Assembly (NCBI RefSeq): GCF_016859285.1
Contig: NC_053408.1
Coordinates: 7,079,713-7,143,712 of the forward strand
Length of the DNA: 64,000 nucleotides
Source of the DNA: Xiphias gladius
Taxonomy: Eukaryota; Chordata; Actinopteri; Istiophoriformes; Xiphiidae
Direction of reading: 5' to 3'
Shown here: positions 1 through 12,534 of the stretch, one piece after another
Layout: each line of letters starts with the position of its first letter
Numbering within the stretch: the first letter of the stretch is position 1
Notes under the pieces: generated by a model
Databases searched by the model: none
What the model was told of the DNA's origin: nothing
Seen by the model: only the letters and a program-made list of their open reading frames with translations
Position numbers and translations under genes: made by a program

Positions 1-590
1 AGGAGACCCAGATAATACATTTAATGCAAGGCCTGCCTCATACTAAAATCCTATGTATTAATTCATGATCAGTTCCTTAATCAGCTACATTTTCATGTTA
101 TTTTTCATGTTTACGTGCTTCCTTCCTCTGTTGTCCTTTTGAAATTATTATTTTTTTCGCCTTCCTCCTCCACCTTCCTGTCTCCCTGATTTGCATACTG
201 TCACAACAGTTACAAATTAAAGAAGTGTCAGCCTTAGAGCAGGCTCTGGTTTACATTGTTGAGTCCCTCCCTGAGGTTCGTCCATAAAGGATCTGCATTG
301 TAGCTGATTAAAAGCAAGTACTTGGAAGGATGCGGGGAAGCTGTTCAATGCAGACACGGTGAAATACAATTTGCTCAATTAGGGAGCACAGTGCAGACGC
401 TTAGAGGCTGAAAGTGACTGTACTGAGCAGAAAGAGCACAAAATGGGCTATATTGTACAAATTAAAGTTCGCGGTGTTTGCACTGAGCAGCTTCCCCTCT
501 TTTCTGTGTGTTGTGGAAAACCGACTGTTCGCTTATTTCTGCACAAAAACACATACTGCCAGCTAATAACACGTTTCTTTATTGTGACAG
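1..590 (+). other. Intronic DNA upstream of the first visible eef2k exon
   Basis: No coding exon is recognisable here. The stretch ends in an acceptor (TTGTGACAG) directly before the first visible eef2k exon at 591. The N-terminal roughly 80 residues expected for eEF2 kinase are not encoded in this stretch, so it is read as intron with the 5' exons off the left edge. Short open frames between 443 and 800 have no recognisable protein and flank or overlap the true exon in other frames. Confidence 0.6.
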
Positions 591-1740
591 GAGACATGGA
601 AAAATGCAATCGAAAAGGCCAGAGCCATGCCCGACCCCTGGGCACAGTTTCATCTGGAGGACATCGAGACTGAACCCTGCATTCGTTACAGGTATGAATA
701 ATCCCGCGTGGCTGTGAACCAACAGCGGCCATCGACCTGTCTCACAGTGGACATTTTGAGAGACAAATCGCGTTAACAGTGGCTCAGTTCCAACAGCCAC
801 GCCTATTACCAGGACCCTGGAACTAGCTCACCTAAATGGAATGCAGTTGTTTTTAATGTTATCAATTACAACCGTTTGTTTCCTGCGACGACAAGTCAAA
901 ATCTCTGCTGTCAGGAAGGCCCATTGTGGTATGGGTGGTACAGTGTGTTCACAAATGATTTTAAAACCATATATGGCAAAATCCGTAAAATAATATCCCA
1001 CTGAGTGATAAAGTGCCAAAACAATTATGTTTGATCGGTACAGAGCAATAATTAAATATGATTGAATGCCTTTTTTAGTTTCAGACAGTGTTTCCAAAGT
1101 GGTCATTTCCATGTTATAAGAGCCTCGAAATTTGAATTAAGGCTGCAATTGGTGATATTTTAGCCCCTTGGGAGCTCCAATTTATAAAGCTGATATGGCA
1201 AACATGTTATCAAGCAGTTGCTTATTTACGCAGTCAGCAGACACGGGTGCAAGTTTAGCCTAGACTTTCTGTGACAAATGTGAGTTCAATATTCATTCCA
1301 CTTTTATCTTTGCGTTGGTCTCCGTCAACTCCTAAGGGAAATATCTGTCCCTGTAGCAACTAAACGCTCCACTAGCTAGCCACTAACTTTGTCTGTCTGC
1401 TGTTGAATGATGAGCGGGTAGTGTGCAGAGCCTCAGCGGGGCTCTTTCACTGAAAACGGCTGCCCACTCCACCAGCTGAAGACAATGCTAATGAGAGTGG
1501 TAAGACAAAACCGAAGCATTCAAGTTTAGATGAGTTTGTCACATGAAGCATTGAAGGCCCATCCAGTTCTTTTTATTATCTCATACTGCAGCTGAATGTC
1601 CGCCCACATATCTTTTCCAGTATGACGGTTACATAATTGTACACACCTCTTACAGCGTTGTTAGACTTGGGCAGAGTTATGTTAAGGCAGCAACACACAA
1701 TTGAATGGGTTGGGTAAAAAAAGCAGCAGGAAAATGAATT

Positions 1741-1799
<59 letters not shown>

Positions 1800-4700
1800 G
1801 GCTTGTTACATAACATACAGGGCTTGGACTTGTCTCTAGAGAGAGAGGAGGGATTGTCAGGAGCTGGGATGTGCCCTCGTGATCCTTTTTCATGACCTAA
1901 TTTTACCCACATGTAACCTCACTCCTCTTTCCCTCTCTAATGCCCCCTGTAGTATGAACTTTATGGAATGGAAGTCATGGTACACAGTGTTCCCTCGCTT
2001 AAAACAGTTCCTTTGCAGAAAAGAGCGACAGTTAGATTTTGGACAGGGGATGGGGCGCTGTTCTTGTGTGGAAACGTGTGTGCAGAAGGAAAGCTTCAGT
2101 ACTAACTGAGTCTCTAGTTTAAAGGCATTTAGGTTTCAGCTGTGAAGACTCGTAGCTGCAGGTCATGCAGTATTCATTAACTCAGGAAACACACCCTGCC
2201 AAGCCAAACAGACACACTGACCCAGACATACAGTGTGTACATCCAGTTTTTATCACCATATTGACTGCATTCATTCCCTTTACCTTCAGCTTAAAAGGAA
2301 GTGGGTGCAGACAAAGTTGCCTTTCTTTGGAAAAAGGACACACTGTTAAAAACACAAACGTTATTTCTGTAGCATTCTTCCCTCCTTGTTGTTTTTTCCA
2401 TAGAGAGGAAACTAGATGTTTTATGTGCCTCCATGATAAGAATTGATAATGGGTTGTTGACAGGCAAACTCCCTCATAGAGAGCAAAGAGTAGCTTGACT
2501 AACGTGAACAAGACTGGAAAGTTTCTGTCCTGTTTTAGTAACTAACTTTAGTAAATAAGAGTTTCATCTAAATGTGCTTGGTTTATCGACCGTATGGCAA
2601 CACAGGCCTTAGTAAGGCAGCCAGCTCAGTGCCGTAGACACGTCAGTGTGAGTGAATTGTAATGTAACAGGTGGGAAACAGTGACAAGTGAGATTCTGCT
2701 CTGGGATGTAAAAATGCCCCACAGATGGACAGCCTCTCAGCCACTCCTCTTGAAAAGGGTCACTGTTCTACTGTGGTAGACTCAGTTTCAAAAATGTTAA
2801 TGGAGATTGGGCTGCAACTAAAGGTTATTATTATTATCGATGCATGTCTTGATTTTTTTTTTTTTTTAAACAAAAAGTAAGTAAACAGTGAAAAATGGCC
2901 ATTACAACTTCTCCAGAACTTTTTTGTCCAGCCACCAGTCCAAAACCCAAAGATATTCAATTTACAGTGATAAAAGACAAACAAAAGTAACAAATTCTCA
3001 CATTTAAGAAGCTGATGTTGTGTTGGAGTCTGTTTCTGTGTTTGTTACGTTGATGGGAAGTATTTAATCATAAACCAAACTACTGGACAATTTTAAAATT
3101 TTGACCTGATGATGGCGCTGGATAAAAAGTCAGGGAATCACCTTACAGTTCACCGTAAGAGAGACGTGAATGTCTGCACCAAAATTCAGTGACAATCCAT
3201 CCAATAGTTGTTGAGACATTTCAATGAAAACAACAAATGTCAGTGTCACGGTGGTGCTAGCAGAAAAAACAGAGGATCGCCAATGTCAGTAGGATACATC
3301 CTCCGGGGATAGTTGTTGAGATATTTCAGTCTGAACCAAAGTGGGGGACCAACCAATCAACAGGCCTAGCGTGGCTAAAAACCAGACTTTATCATTTAGA
3401 TGTCATTTAATGAAAATTTGAAGAGCATTCATTATTTTTAGAGAAAGATATTTGAGTGAGCATAATTATTTTAACTGTTGGTCTTATTTTGACTTGATTC
3501 ACTGTTCCTCTTCACAGGTACAATGCCATCACCGGAGAGTGGGCCCAAGACCAGGTCCACATCAAGATGGCTGCTCAGGTATTAATGACTTCTCTTTAGA
3601 AAAAAAAGAATGTTTTGCCAGTATTTAAAATACACAACAGATACTTGCATTTTTCTTATCTCTTGTCTAATTTATTTCCCCTGGTTTCTCACAGCCATTC
3701 GGGAAAGGGGCGATGAGGGAGTGCTTCAGAACGTAAGTTGAAATCTATTTCTGCATTCATTGGCCTTTCATCCAGCAGTTATTGCCCTCAAGTTCTAGTA
3801 ACAGATGCTGTCGTGGTCTCAGTGCACAGACGAGTTTGGTGCTCTCAGATTCAAGCCTATAAGCGGTGCACGTCCAAATTCCTCACATTTCTTCCTCCGA
3901 CTCAGGAGAATAGCTACTGACAGATTCGGCAGTTTCAGAGCCAAAGATGGTGCTAAGAATATTACACTGAACCAGCTCTAGAAAGTCTCCCATGATGGCA
4001 CTGGGGCTTTATTTTTAACTTTTTTTCAGTATTGATTCCCTGGATGTTTACTGTTTGGAGTAAAACAGAATTTGAGCGTATGTCGTGAACACCGCTCCAC
4101 TCTGTTTTGGCTTCCGCATGACGTTGCAGAATGAAAGAGAAAAGGGATAATAGTCTAATTGTTAATGTTTAATCCTCAGTTATGTGGGAAATGTAAAAGA
4201 GAGGCATCCCTCAACAACTCCCCCATTTCAACTGTCTAACGTTTGCAGTATCCCACAGAAAAATTCCTCTCTGACAAAACCCCAAGCCTGAAAATAAATA
4301 AATCCCCCAGCCCCTAAAAGCCCAAAGACGTTGGCTCCTAAAAAAAAAAGAAAAAGAAAAAAGAAAATCTCTACATCTGAAAAATGGAATGTTTTTCCTG
4401 TTGGTTTTTCACATGTGTGGCTTTAGAGCAGTTTTGTCTTTCTGACCAAGGGTCATTTTGGGCACATCTGAGATGAGTTCCAGTTGATGCTACAATAAAG
4501 AATGGCTTTAGATATGTATTTTAATAAAGCTTTGTAGCCGTACAGGCAATTTCAGCTATCTACTGTGAATAAATATAAATGTAATCTAACATTTATTATT
4601 CCCTTAATCTAGCGCTTATTGCCTTTCCCTTCAGGAAGAAGCTGTCTAATTTCTCGCATAGCAGCAACTGGAAGTCAGCATCTAACTATGTAGCTAAGCG

Positions 4701-7700
4701 TTACATGGAGACGGTGGACAGAAATGTTTACTTTGAGGACGTTAGGCTGCAGATGGAGGCCAAACTCTGGGGAGAGGAGTACAACCGCCACCGACCTCCC
4801 AAACAGGTACAGGACAAACATTTACAGTTCGCTGATGTGCTGACTCGTTAATGGGACCGGACAATATGGATAAAATCAGTCTTCTGTAAGTGCTATGAGA
4901 AGTCAACTGGACTTGCTCGAAGTTCTAGAAGACGTTTCGCCTCTCATCCGAAAGGCTTCTTCAGTTTTAACTGACTAGTGGGGAGATCCAGGTGAGATCA
5001 GCAACACTTTTGAGTCGTGGAGGTCACATGAGTTGTTGGGATCACATGGGTCAAGGTGTGGATGGGTGCTAACACCTTGAGGGTCGTTAGGATGACAAGT
5101 GAGTCATTGACCCATCCTGCCATCATGTGAGTCGTTGTGGACGCATGAATCCTGGTGTGGATGGGTGTTCAGCTGTCTGGGGAGTTAACTTAGAACTGCA
5201 TTACAGGTGTCTGACAGGTGGTGTCTCAGACCACCTCCTCTGTTTAGTGACGGTTGTTCGAGATTGACAAAGATGGCATCTTTCACTCTTTCAAACCATC
5301 GGTCTTCCCTGGCCAAAATGTGTACATCACTGTCCTGAATAGAGTGTCCTTGTCCTTAAGATGCACGTGGACTGCTGAGTCCTGACCTGAGGAACTGGCT
5401 CTCCTGTGTTGTGCCATGCGCTTATGTAGTGGTTGTTTAGTTTGTGTTTAGAGTGTTCTTGGGGTTGAAATGCACAGGGATGTTGTGTTTGTAGAAGATC
5501 CTCCTGAGTTTTTCAGATAATCCAGCAACGTAGGGAAGGACAATGTTGTTTCGTTTATTGCAGTTTTCTTCTCTGTCTGTTCTGCATCTTTTTGTGGTTT
5601 TGACAAAGGCTCAGTTGGGGTAACCACAGGTTCTAAGTGCTTCCTTGATGTGTTTATGTTCCTTCTCTTTCCCCTCTGACATTGTGGGACTATTCTAAGC
5701 CCGATGGTGTAGGGTTCTGATGATCCCCAGTTTGTGCTCCAGTGGGTGGTGAGGGTCAAACAGTAGGGAATGATCTGTGTGGGTGGGTTTCCGGTATACT
5801 TCAATGTTTATGCTTCTGGCGTTCTCGATGTGCACCGCACAATCCAAGAAGGCTAGGCTATTTCCTCTGACATCCTCACGAGTGAACTTGATGTTGCTGT
5901 CCACTGCATTGATGTGTTCAGAGAAGGATTCAACTTCATGGGTTTTGATTTTGACCCAGGTGTCATCCACATACCTAAACCGGTGGCTGGGGCAGCTCCT
6001 TGGAGAAGAGGTCAGGGCTCTGCTCCCTACTTCTTCCATGTAAAGGTTAGCAACTATTTGTGACACTGGTGAGCCCATGGCACAGCTGTGCTTCTGTCTG
6101 TAGAAACCTTCATTGAATCGGACATAGATGGTAGTCAGGCAGAGGTCGAGCAAGTCGCATATGTGGTCAGGGGTGAGGTTGGTTCTGTTGGGTAAAGTGC
6201 TGTCCTGTAGCAGTTGTTTCCTAACTGTTTTAACTGCTTCTATGGTAGGAATTCATACGAAGAATGAAGTTTCATCATAGGATACCATTGTTTCATCCAG
6301 TTCTATTTTTCCAACCTTGCTGGCAAAGTCCTGGGAGTTCTTGATGTGATGTGGAGTGTTTCTGACCAGAGGAGCCAGGATGGTGGCCAGGTGTTAAGCA
6401 ATGTTGTAAGTTACCAAGTTAGTACTGCTGATGATGGGTCTGAGTGGGATTCCGTCTTTGTGTATCTTTGGGACTCCATAAATTTAAGGGGTGGCTTCAC
6501 CGGGGTACGGTCTGTAAATTAAAGATCGATCAATAGCAAGGTCTTTCTCCAGCTACTTTAGGTAACTAACTACTTTCTTTTTGTAGCCGCTGGTAGGGTC
6601 TCGCCTTAGTGCCCCATAGGTGGCTGTGTTGCTGTCAACTTGGCGCAATAGTCCTCTGTGTTTAGCATCACTGTACATCTTCCTTTGCCGGCTGGAAGGA
6701 TGGTGATGTTTCCGGTTTCTTTGGACCGATGTCAGTGCCTTCCTTTCTTGGATGGTGAGGTTGGAAGGGGGTGCTTTCGCACTGGCGAGAGCGGCTGATA
6801 CCCTCAATCTGAGTTGATCAGCCTCTGTATTAGTCAAATCGTTGTTTCTAATGGCTGTTTCCCGCTGTCTGGACCTGCTCTCTTGACCGGACAGTGGGTC
6901 ATAAACACTGTTGCCATTTTAAAAAAATTTCATCTACATAAGGGTTTGGATCTGCATCAAAAAAACTCACTGAATTAGTGTCATAGGATACAGGAGCCGG
7001 ATTCTTTTCATTCAAAGTGCAGCATTTCATGAGAAAACAGCAAGGATGCTTAAAAATGCCCTATTTCGCAATATTAAGAAATCCTTAAAAATACCTTGAT
7101 CCACACCTGTGGGCCAGATGTGCACTAAAATTTAAGTTACTTGTTCCTCTGACCTAACATTCAATTAAATTTAACCCAAATCTGTACGCAGATGTCTTGC
7201 TAAGTAACAAAGAAAACAAACAAGACTAAAAACATAATCCTCAGTGGAGGTGGAAACATTATTTATGTGGGTTTTTTTATGCATATTAATCAAATGTTAC
7301 TGTGTGATGATATAATGTACAACAAATTGACTATTGTTCACAGATATTTATAAATTTTGTCTCTGGACTTATTTTGTTGAGATGATTTAGTATGTATTTT
7401 CATTTTATCATTAAGACTGAAGAATTGGGTGTTACCGTGACTCTTATCTTTTAAACTCTTATCTTTTATTATTTTTTTAAGCAAAAAAAAACTGTATTGC
7501 ATCATTATCGAGGGGGTGGAAACAGTAATATTTAATTATTTTCCAAAGAATATTGGTATCTGTAAAAAATTGCACTCAAGCACGTAAAAAACGTTACAGC
7601 ATAGTTTGACTCAAAATTGTGACATATGTACTTTTACATTTTTACATATATTTATAATAGTGTATCTTATCTTTTCTATCCTTTTATATGTCTTCTTCTA

Positions 7701-10700
7701 CTTCTTATTTCTCCCACAGTCCTTTAGCACAGCATTAACACATGTTGTTGTTATGTATGTGACAAATAAACCTTTGAATCCTTGAATAACTGTTGTGAAA
7801 GGTACAGTATGTGAGCATCGGTCTTGCAGCCCTTCGTTTGGGCACTGAAGGGCCTGTCCTGCACATGTGCGAGTGAGAGACGGTTGTTCATCTCTTTCTA
7901 AACCTCAGGTGGACATCATGCAGATGTGTGTGGTGGAGATGGCAAACAGACCAGGCAAACCTCTCTTCCACCTAGAGCATTACATCGAGGGCAAGTACAT
8001 AAAATACAACTCCAACTCTGGCTTCGTGAGGGATGACAACATCAGACTCACCCCGCAGGTGAGTGACCTCACCCTCGGATCTTGACGTACGTTCAGCTAA
8101 CAGTCACTCAATAATCTTCCATCATTCATTCCCTTTTGCATCCATCAGGCTTTCAGTCACTTCTCCTTTGAGCGGTCTGGACACCAGCTGATCGTGGTGG
8201 ACATCCAGGGTGTCGGAGATCTCTACACGGACCCTCAGATTCACACAGAGAAGGGGACTGACTTTGGAGATGGAAATCTAGGTCTGGTTCACATGTTTTC
8301 ATCACATTGAGTCAGATCTGTCTGTTGTGTGAGCTTTGCATAGGATTTATCGAGTAAGGTTTAAGAACTTGTGGTAAGATCTCTGACGGTTGCTGAAGGA
8401 AATATAGCATCTCGATCGTACCTGTGTTCCAGGTGTGCGAGGTATGGCACTGTTCTTCCACTCCCACCAGTGTAACAAGATCTGCAAGAGTATGGGCCTG
8501 ACGCCTTTTGACCTCTCACCTGCAGAGAAGTCCCAACTGGACTGCACCAACAAACTGCTCGTAATTTTAACGTTTTGATAATACTAAATAAAGTGTCAGC
8601 CAGGGCCAGACGTCAGCATTGGGTCAGGGTTTCTATGACAGTTCATAAAACAATAACAATAATGATTATAAATAAAATGGAGAAAACATCTCTAAGAATT
8701 AGGAATAAGATTTATTATAGTTTACTTTATTCACAGTTGCCATATCTAGGCATGATTGTGACTATTGTCCTCTAATTTGAAAGCTTATTTCCTGTGGGAA
8801 AATTTCTTTTTGATCAGAAAACAGCCAGTATGCAGCCGAAACGGTGGAGAAGAAAGAAGGAAAAATGGCTCAAATCTGCAAGTGTGAAATGTTTGCGACA
8901 TTATGATTTTGACAGAAAATTAATCCTACTGACATAATTGCACTCAGATAATTATTTCCAAAAAGTGGTACCTTTCCAGCTCTCCTGCAAATACTCACTC
9001 TGAGTTTCAAGTATATTACAAGTAGTACGCTTTATCTGTAACTTCAGTACACTCCGCTTGTTCTGCCACCTACCGCTGCAAATTCCTCAACAAAATTTCA
9101 TCCTGTTTTATGTCAGAAGTCGGCCCAGACGGTGCTGAGGGGTTGCGAGGAGCCTTGCGGTTCTCCTCGTGTTCGTACCATGTCGTGGAACCGGGCACCT
9201 CCGCTGCTATCCCGCTTGTCTGAGACCTCATCCGCAGACGAGAGCATGAGCGACGTGGACTCTGTCCCCTGCTCCCCTCTGATCTTCCCCTGCTCCCCGC
9301 TGGCTCCAGCCGGATCTATGGGCAAGTCGCCTATTGGTACGTGCGTTAACATATTCCCACATACTGCACATTTATAACAGTACCTTTCATGTAGATAAGC
9401 GTGGTGTCCACATTGTAAATAGTTTTGTTGTATCACTGTATTTTTTAACAGGCTTATCTTTTACTGGAATGTATGAACACGAAAGACTCAACAATAACAA
9501 CACGGGTGAACACAAGGTGAGAAGCAACTCGCTGAATATGACTCCGGAAAAAACCACAGAAAAATAACACTGTTGCATTTTGGCAAATATTCTCCCATAA
9601 AAAAATGATTGTAGTTACATCAGCACCCTAAATTCAAGTCAAGTGCCAGGAGTTCAGTGTTTGGATGCAGTTCTGAGACTTTTTTTTTCTTTTTTTTTTT
9701 TTTTCTTTTTTAAAACACATTTTGATCTGTTTTCAAGATAAAATGTACAAAATCCAGGAAAGACAGGATGAAAATATGCGTTGGAGCCTTCGACATCTGT
9801 TACTTAAAGTTAGAATCCTTAAGATTTTCTTGAAATCAAACCTAATTTTTGATCATATTTATGGCCTACATTTTTTTTTTCTGCAATAGCTATTCATTGT
9901 ATTTAAATTCTGTAATAACCTTTCTGTATAGTCATTTTAGTCATCGGTGGCAGAGTCCACCATTCCCATAAACCAAGACTGAAATGTTCAGGATTACAAC
10001 TTAAAACACAGTAGCAAGATTTTCACTGCTAGGCAGTGTGTGCTCAGTATCTTACCTCTCTGCACACCTCAGATCTTCAGGCAGTGAGTTTCAAAACTGA
10101 CTGCAGCCTTGAGTGCAAAGGGCCGGTGACTTTTAGCCCTGAGCTGCAACTTTGGCTTGTAGGTGAGGAGAAGTTCAGTGACATAAATAGGAGCCAACCA
10201 GTAAAGTGTTTTTAAACATTTACATTCACAATTATAACATACTAGACACGATTGGAAACTCTCAGATGGTTGATTCCAGACTCTAAGTCATAAGTCGTCA
10301 GCTTTGAGCTGCATTCAGCTGACTCCAGAACTGCAGTGCTGCCACACAACTCACGACTCACTACTCTGCTGTGTTTTTCTGTCTGTAGGAATCCGATAGC
10401 GGCGGTGACAGCGGATACCCCAGCGAGAGGAGGAGTGAAGGTGATCCGAATGACCACGTAGATGGGGTAAAGACTTCCATTTGACCGTCTTTTGAGTCAG
10501 TTTGGCCAGGCAGAAATATTTCCAGGACTGTTTTGCAGGATTTTTTTCCAGCAGTCAGTCAGAAGTAGACAGAGACATAAACAGCTCATACAGCCGTTCC
10601 TCAGTTGACCTTTAAGGAAACAATGAACAAGAAATGCATTTGTGTATGTCTCACGGTAACAAAGTATACATATTAAGTCAGAAATATAAAAAACATTTAA

Positions 10701-11601
10701 TTAATGTATTTTTAGTGTCCGAATTACGTTTAGAAGTATAAATTGATTTCATATTAAACTTTAAACATCTGTTTTTAACATCTACTTCCACTGGCATGTA
10801 GGACTTTTCTGGTTGCTGTGTATGGTTCACTCTTCTTTGTCCTTCAGTCTTCTGAGTAGCTGTTAGACCGACGACATCTCTTCTTCTCAGCATGAACTTT
10901 AGATAACTGTTTGATTTTCTGACAGTAGGTTTCATAATGCATGTTGTATCACCACATAGGCCCACCATCGATACCAAAGGCATTATTCCGAGTCGGATGA
11001 GGACAGTATCAGACGGGTAAACAAAAATTGAGACATCAGTGTGTAAACGTCATCCTCACCTCAGTCATAATCAAATAACTCTGGTGTAATTTTCCTCGCC
11101 CTTTCTTCACTTTGTCTTTCCCCCCTTTCTTCCCTCATCACTTTTTTTAACAGTGACATTAGTTCCTCACTTTTGTTCTGATCTAGCTCCTCCCGCTCTT
11201 TGTCTTCCCTCACTAGAAGAAGATGGTAGCTCCTCCAAGAGTCTCTGCAAACCTAAATTCATGCACTCCTGACAACGAATGGGTGATTATTTGCATGGGG
11301 GATTGTACACCAGGCGTTTCCCCGTGCAGCACTGTGCAGTCTTATTGTTATAAAGCTTTATCTTTGCCAAAAAACGTATCAAGCATGATTGTCGAGTTAA
11401 GATTTGGCCAATTAATTAAACAACCTACCGCTGTTTCAATGTCCACTGTATTCCTTATTCAGTTTAGTGAATACAAACATAATAGTCTGGGAAAAAAAAA
11501 AAAACCTGGGGAAAATTAAAAAATGACATTTGGAACTGAAACACCATCTACCTCTGTTTCACCAACTCTGCCATCTTGCTAATGATCCTTGCCTCGATAA
11601 C

Positions 11602-11639
<38 letters not shown>

Positions 11640-12362
11640 GTGTGTGTTTGCTCCTGTTCCCATGCTTTACGTGATTTTGCGTCCGCTGAATGACGGGCCA
11701 ACAGGGGTGTACTCCTCCAGCTCTGAGTGCAAGGCTGATCTGTGTCATTTGAAATCAAAGCAGACTTTTTCGGATGGGTACACCCCTGAGAGTGGCGTGT
11801 GATCTTTCGACTTGCACTTGATTTACCTTCATCATATAATTTGTTTTCTGATTACTGTATTGAGGGACAGACGGTTACACCACCACCACCACCCCTCTCC
11901 CCCCACCCCGTATCTCTGTTGTCTGTTTTCTACCCAGCTGACAGAAGAGAAGTGGAGCTTCTACCATTCATCTCGCGCTCATGTCCACCGGTCATCATGC
12001 GTGGCCACCGAGGTGGAGCGGCTCAACACCCTGCTGCAGAAGAAGATCGGCCAGTCAATCCTCGGAAAGGTAAGAAAACACAGCTCCTAAAAACATCACA
12101 CTGGTTGATTTAATATCAATAAGATGATGGATGTGTGGCAGAATTAAAAATTAAATTTCCACCAACATGCACACGACATTTCTAAACTGGATAATTAGCA
12201 GTATACACGTGAAAACAAAATGGCTCATCACTATTGAGTGGCTACGCGCGATCCATATACATCTTAAATCAACATTACATTACCAGTGCATAACTTGATG
12301 CATACACAAAACAAAGAAAAAAAAAAAATATATATATATATATATACATATATGTATATGTG

Positions 12363-12401
<39 letters not shown>

Positions 12402-12494
12402 ATATGTGTATATATATATATATGTATATGTGTATATGTGTATATATATATATATATGTATATGTATATGTGTATATGTGTATATATATATATA

Positions 12495-12534
<40 letters not shown>

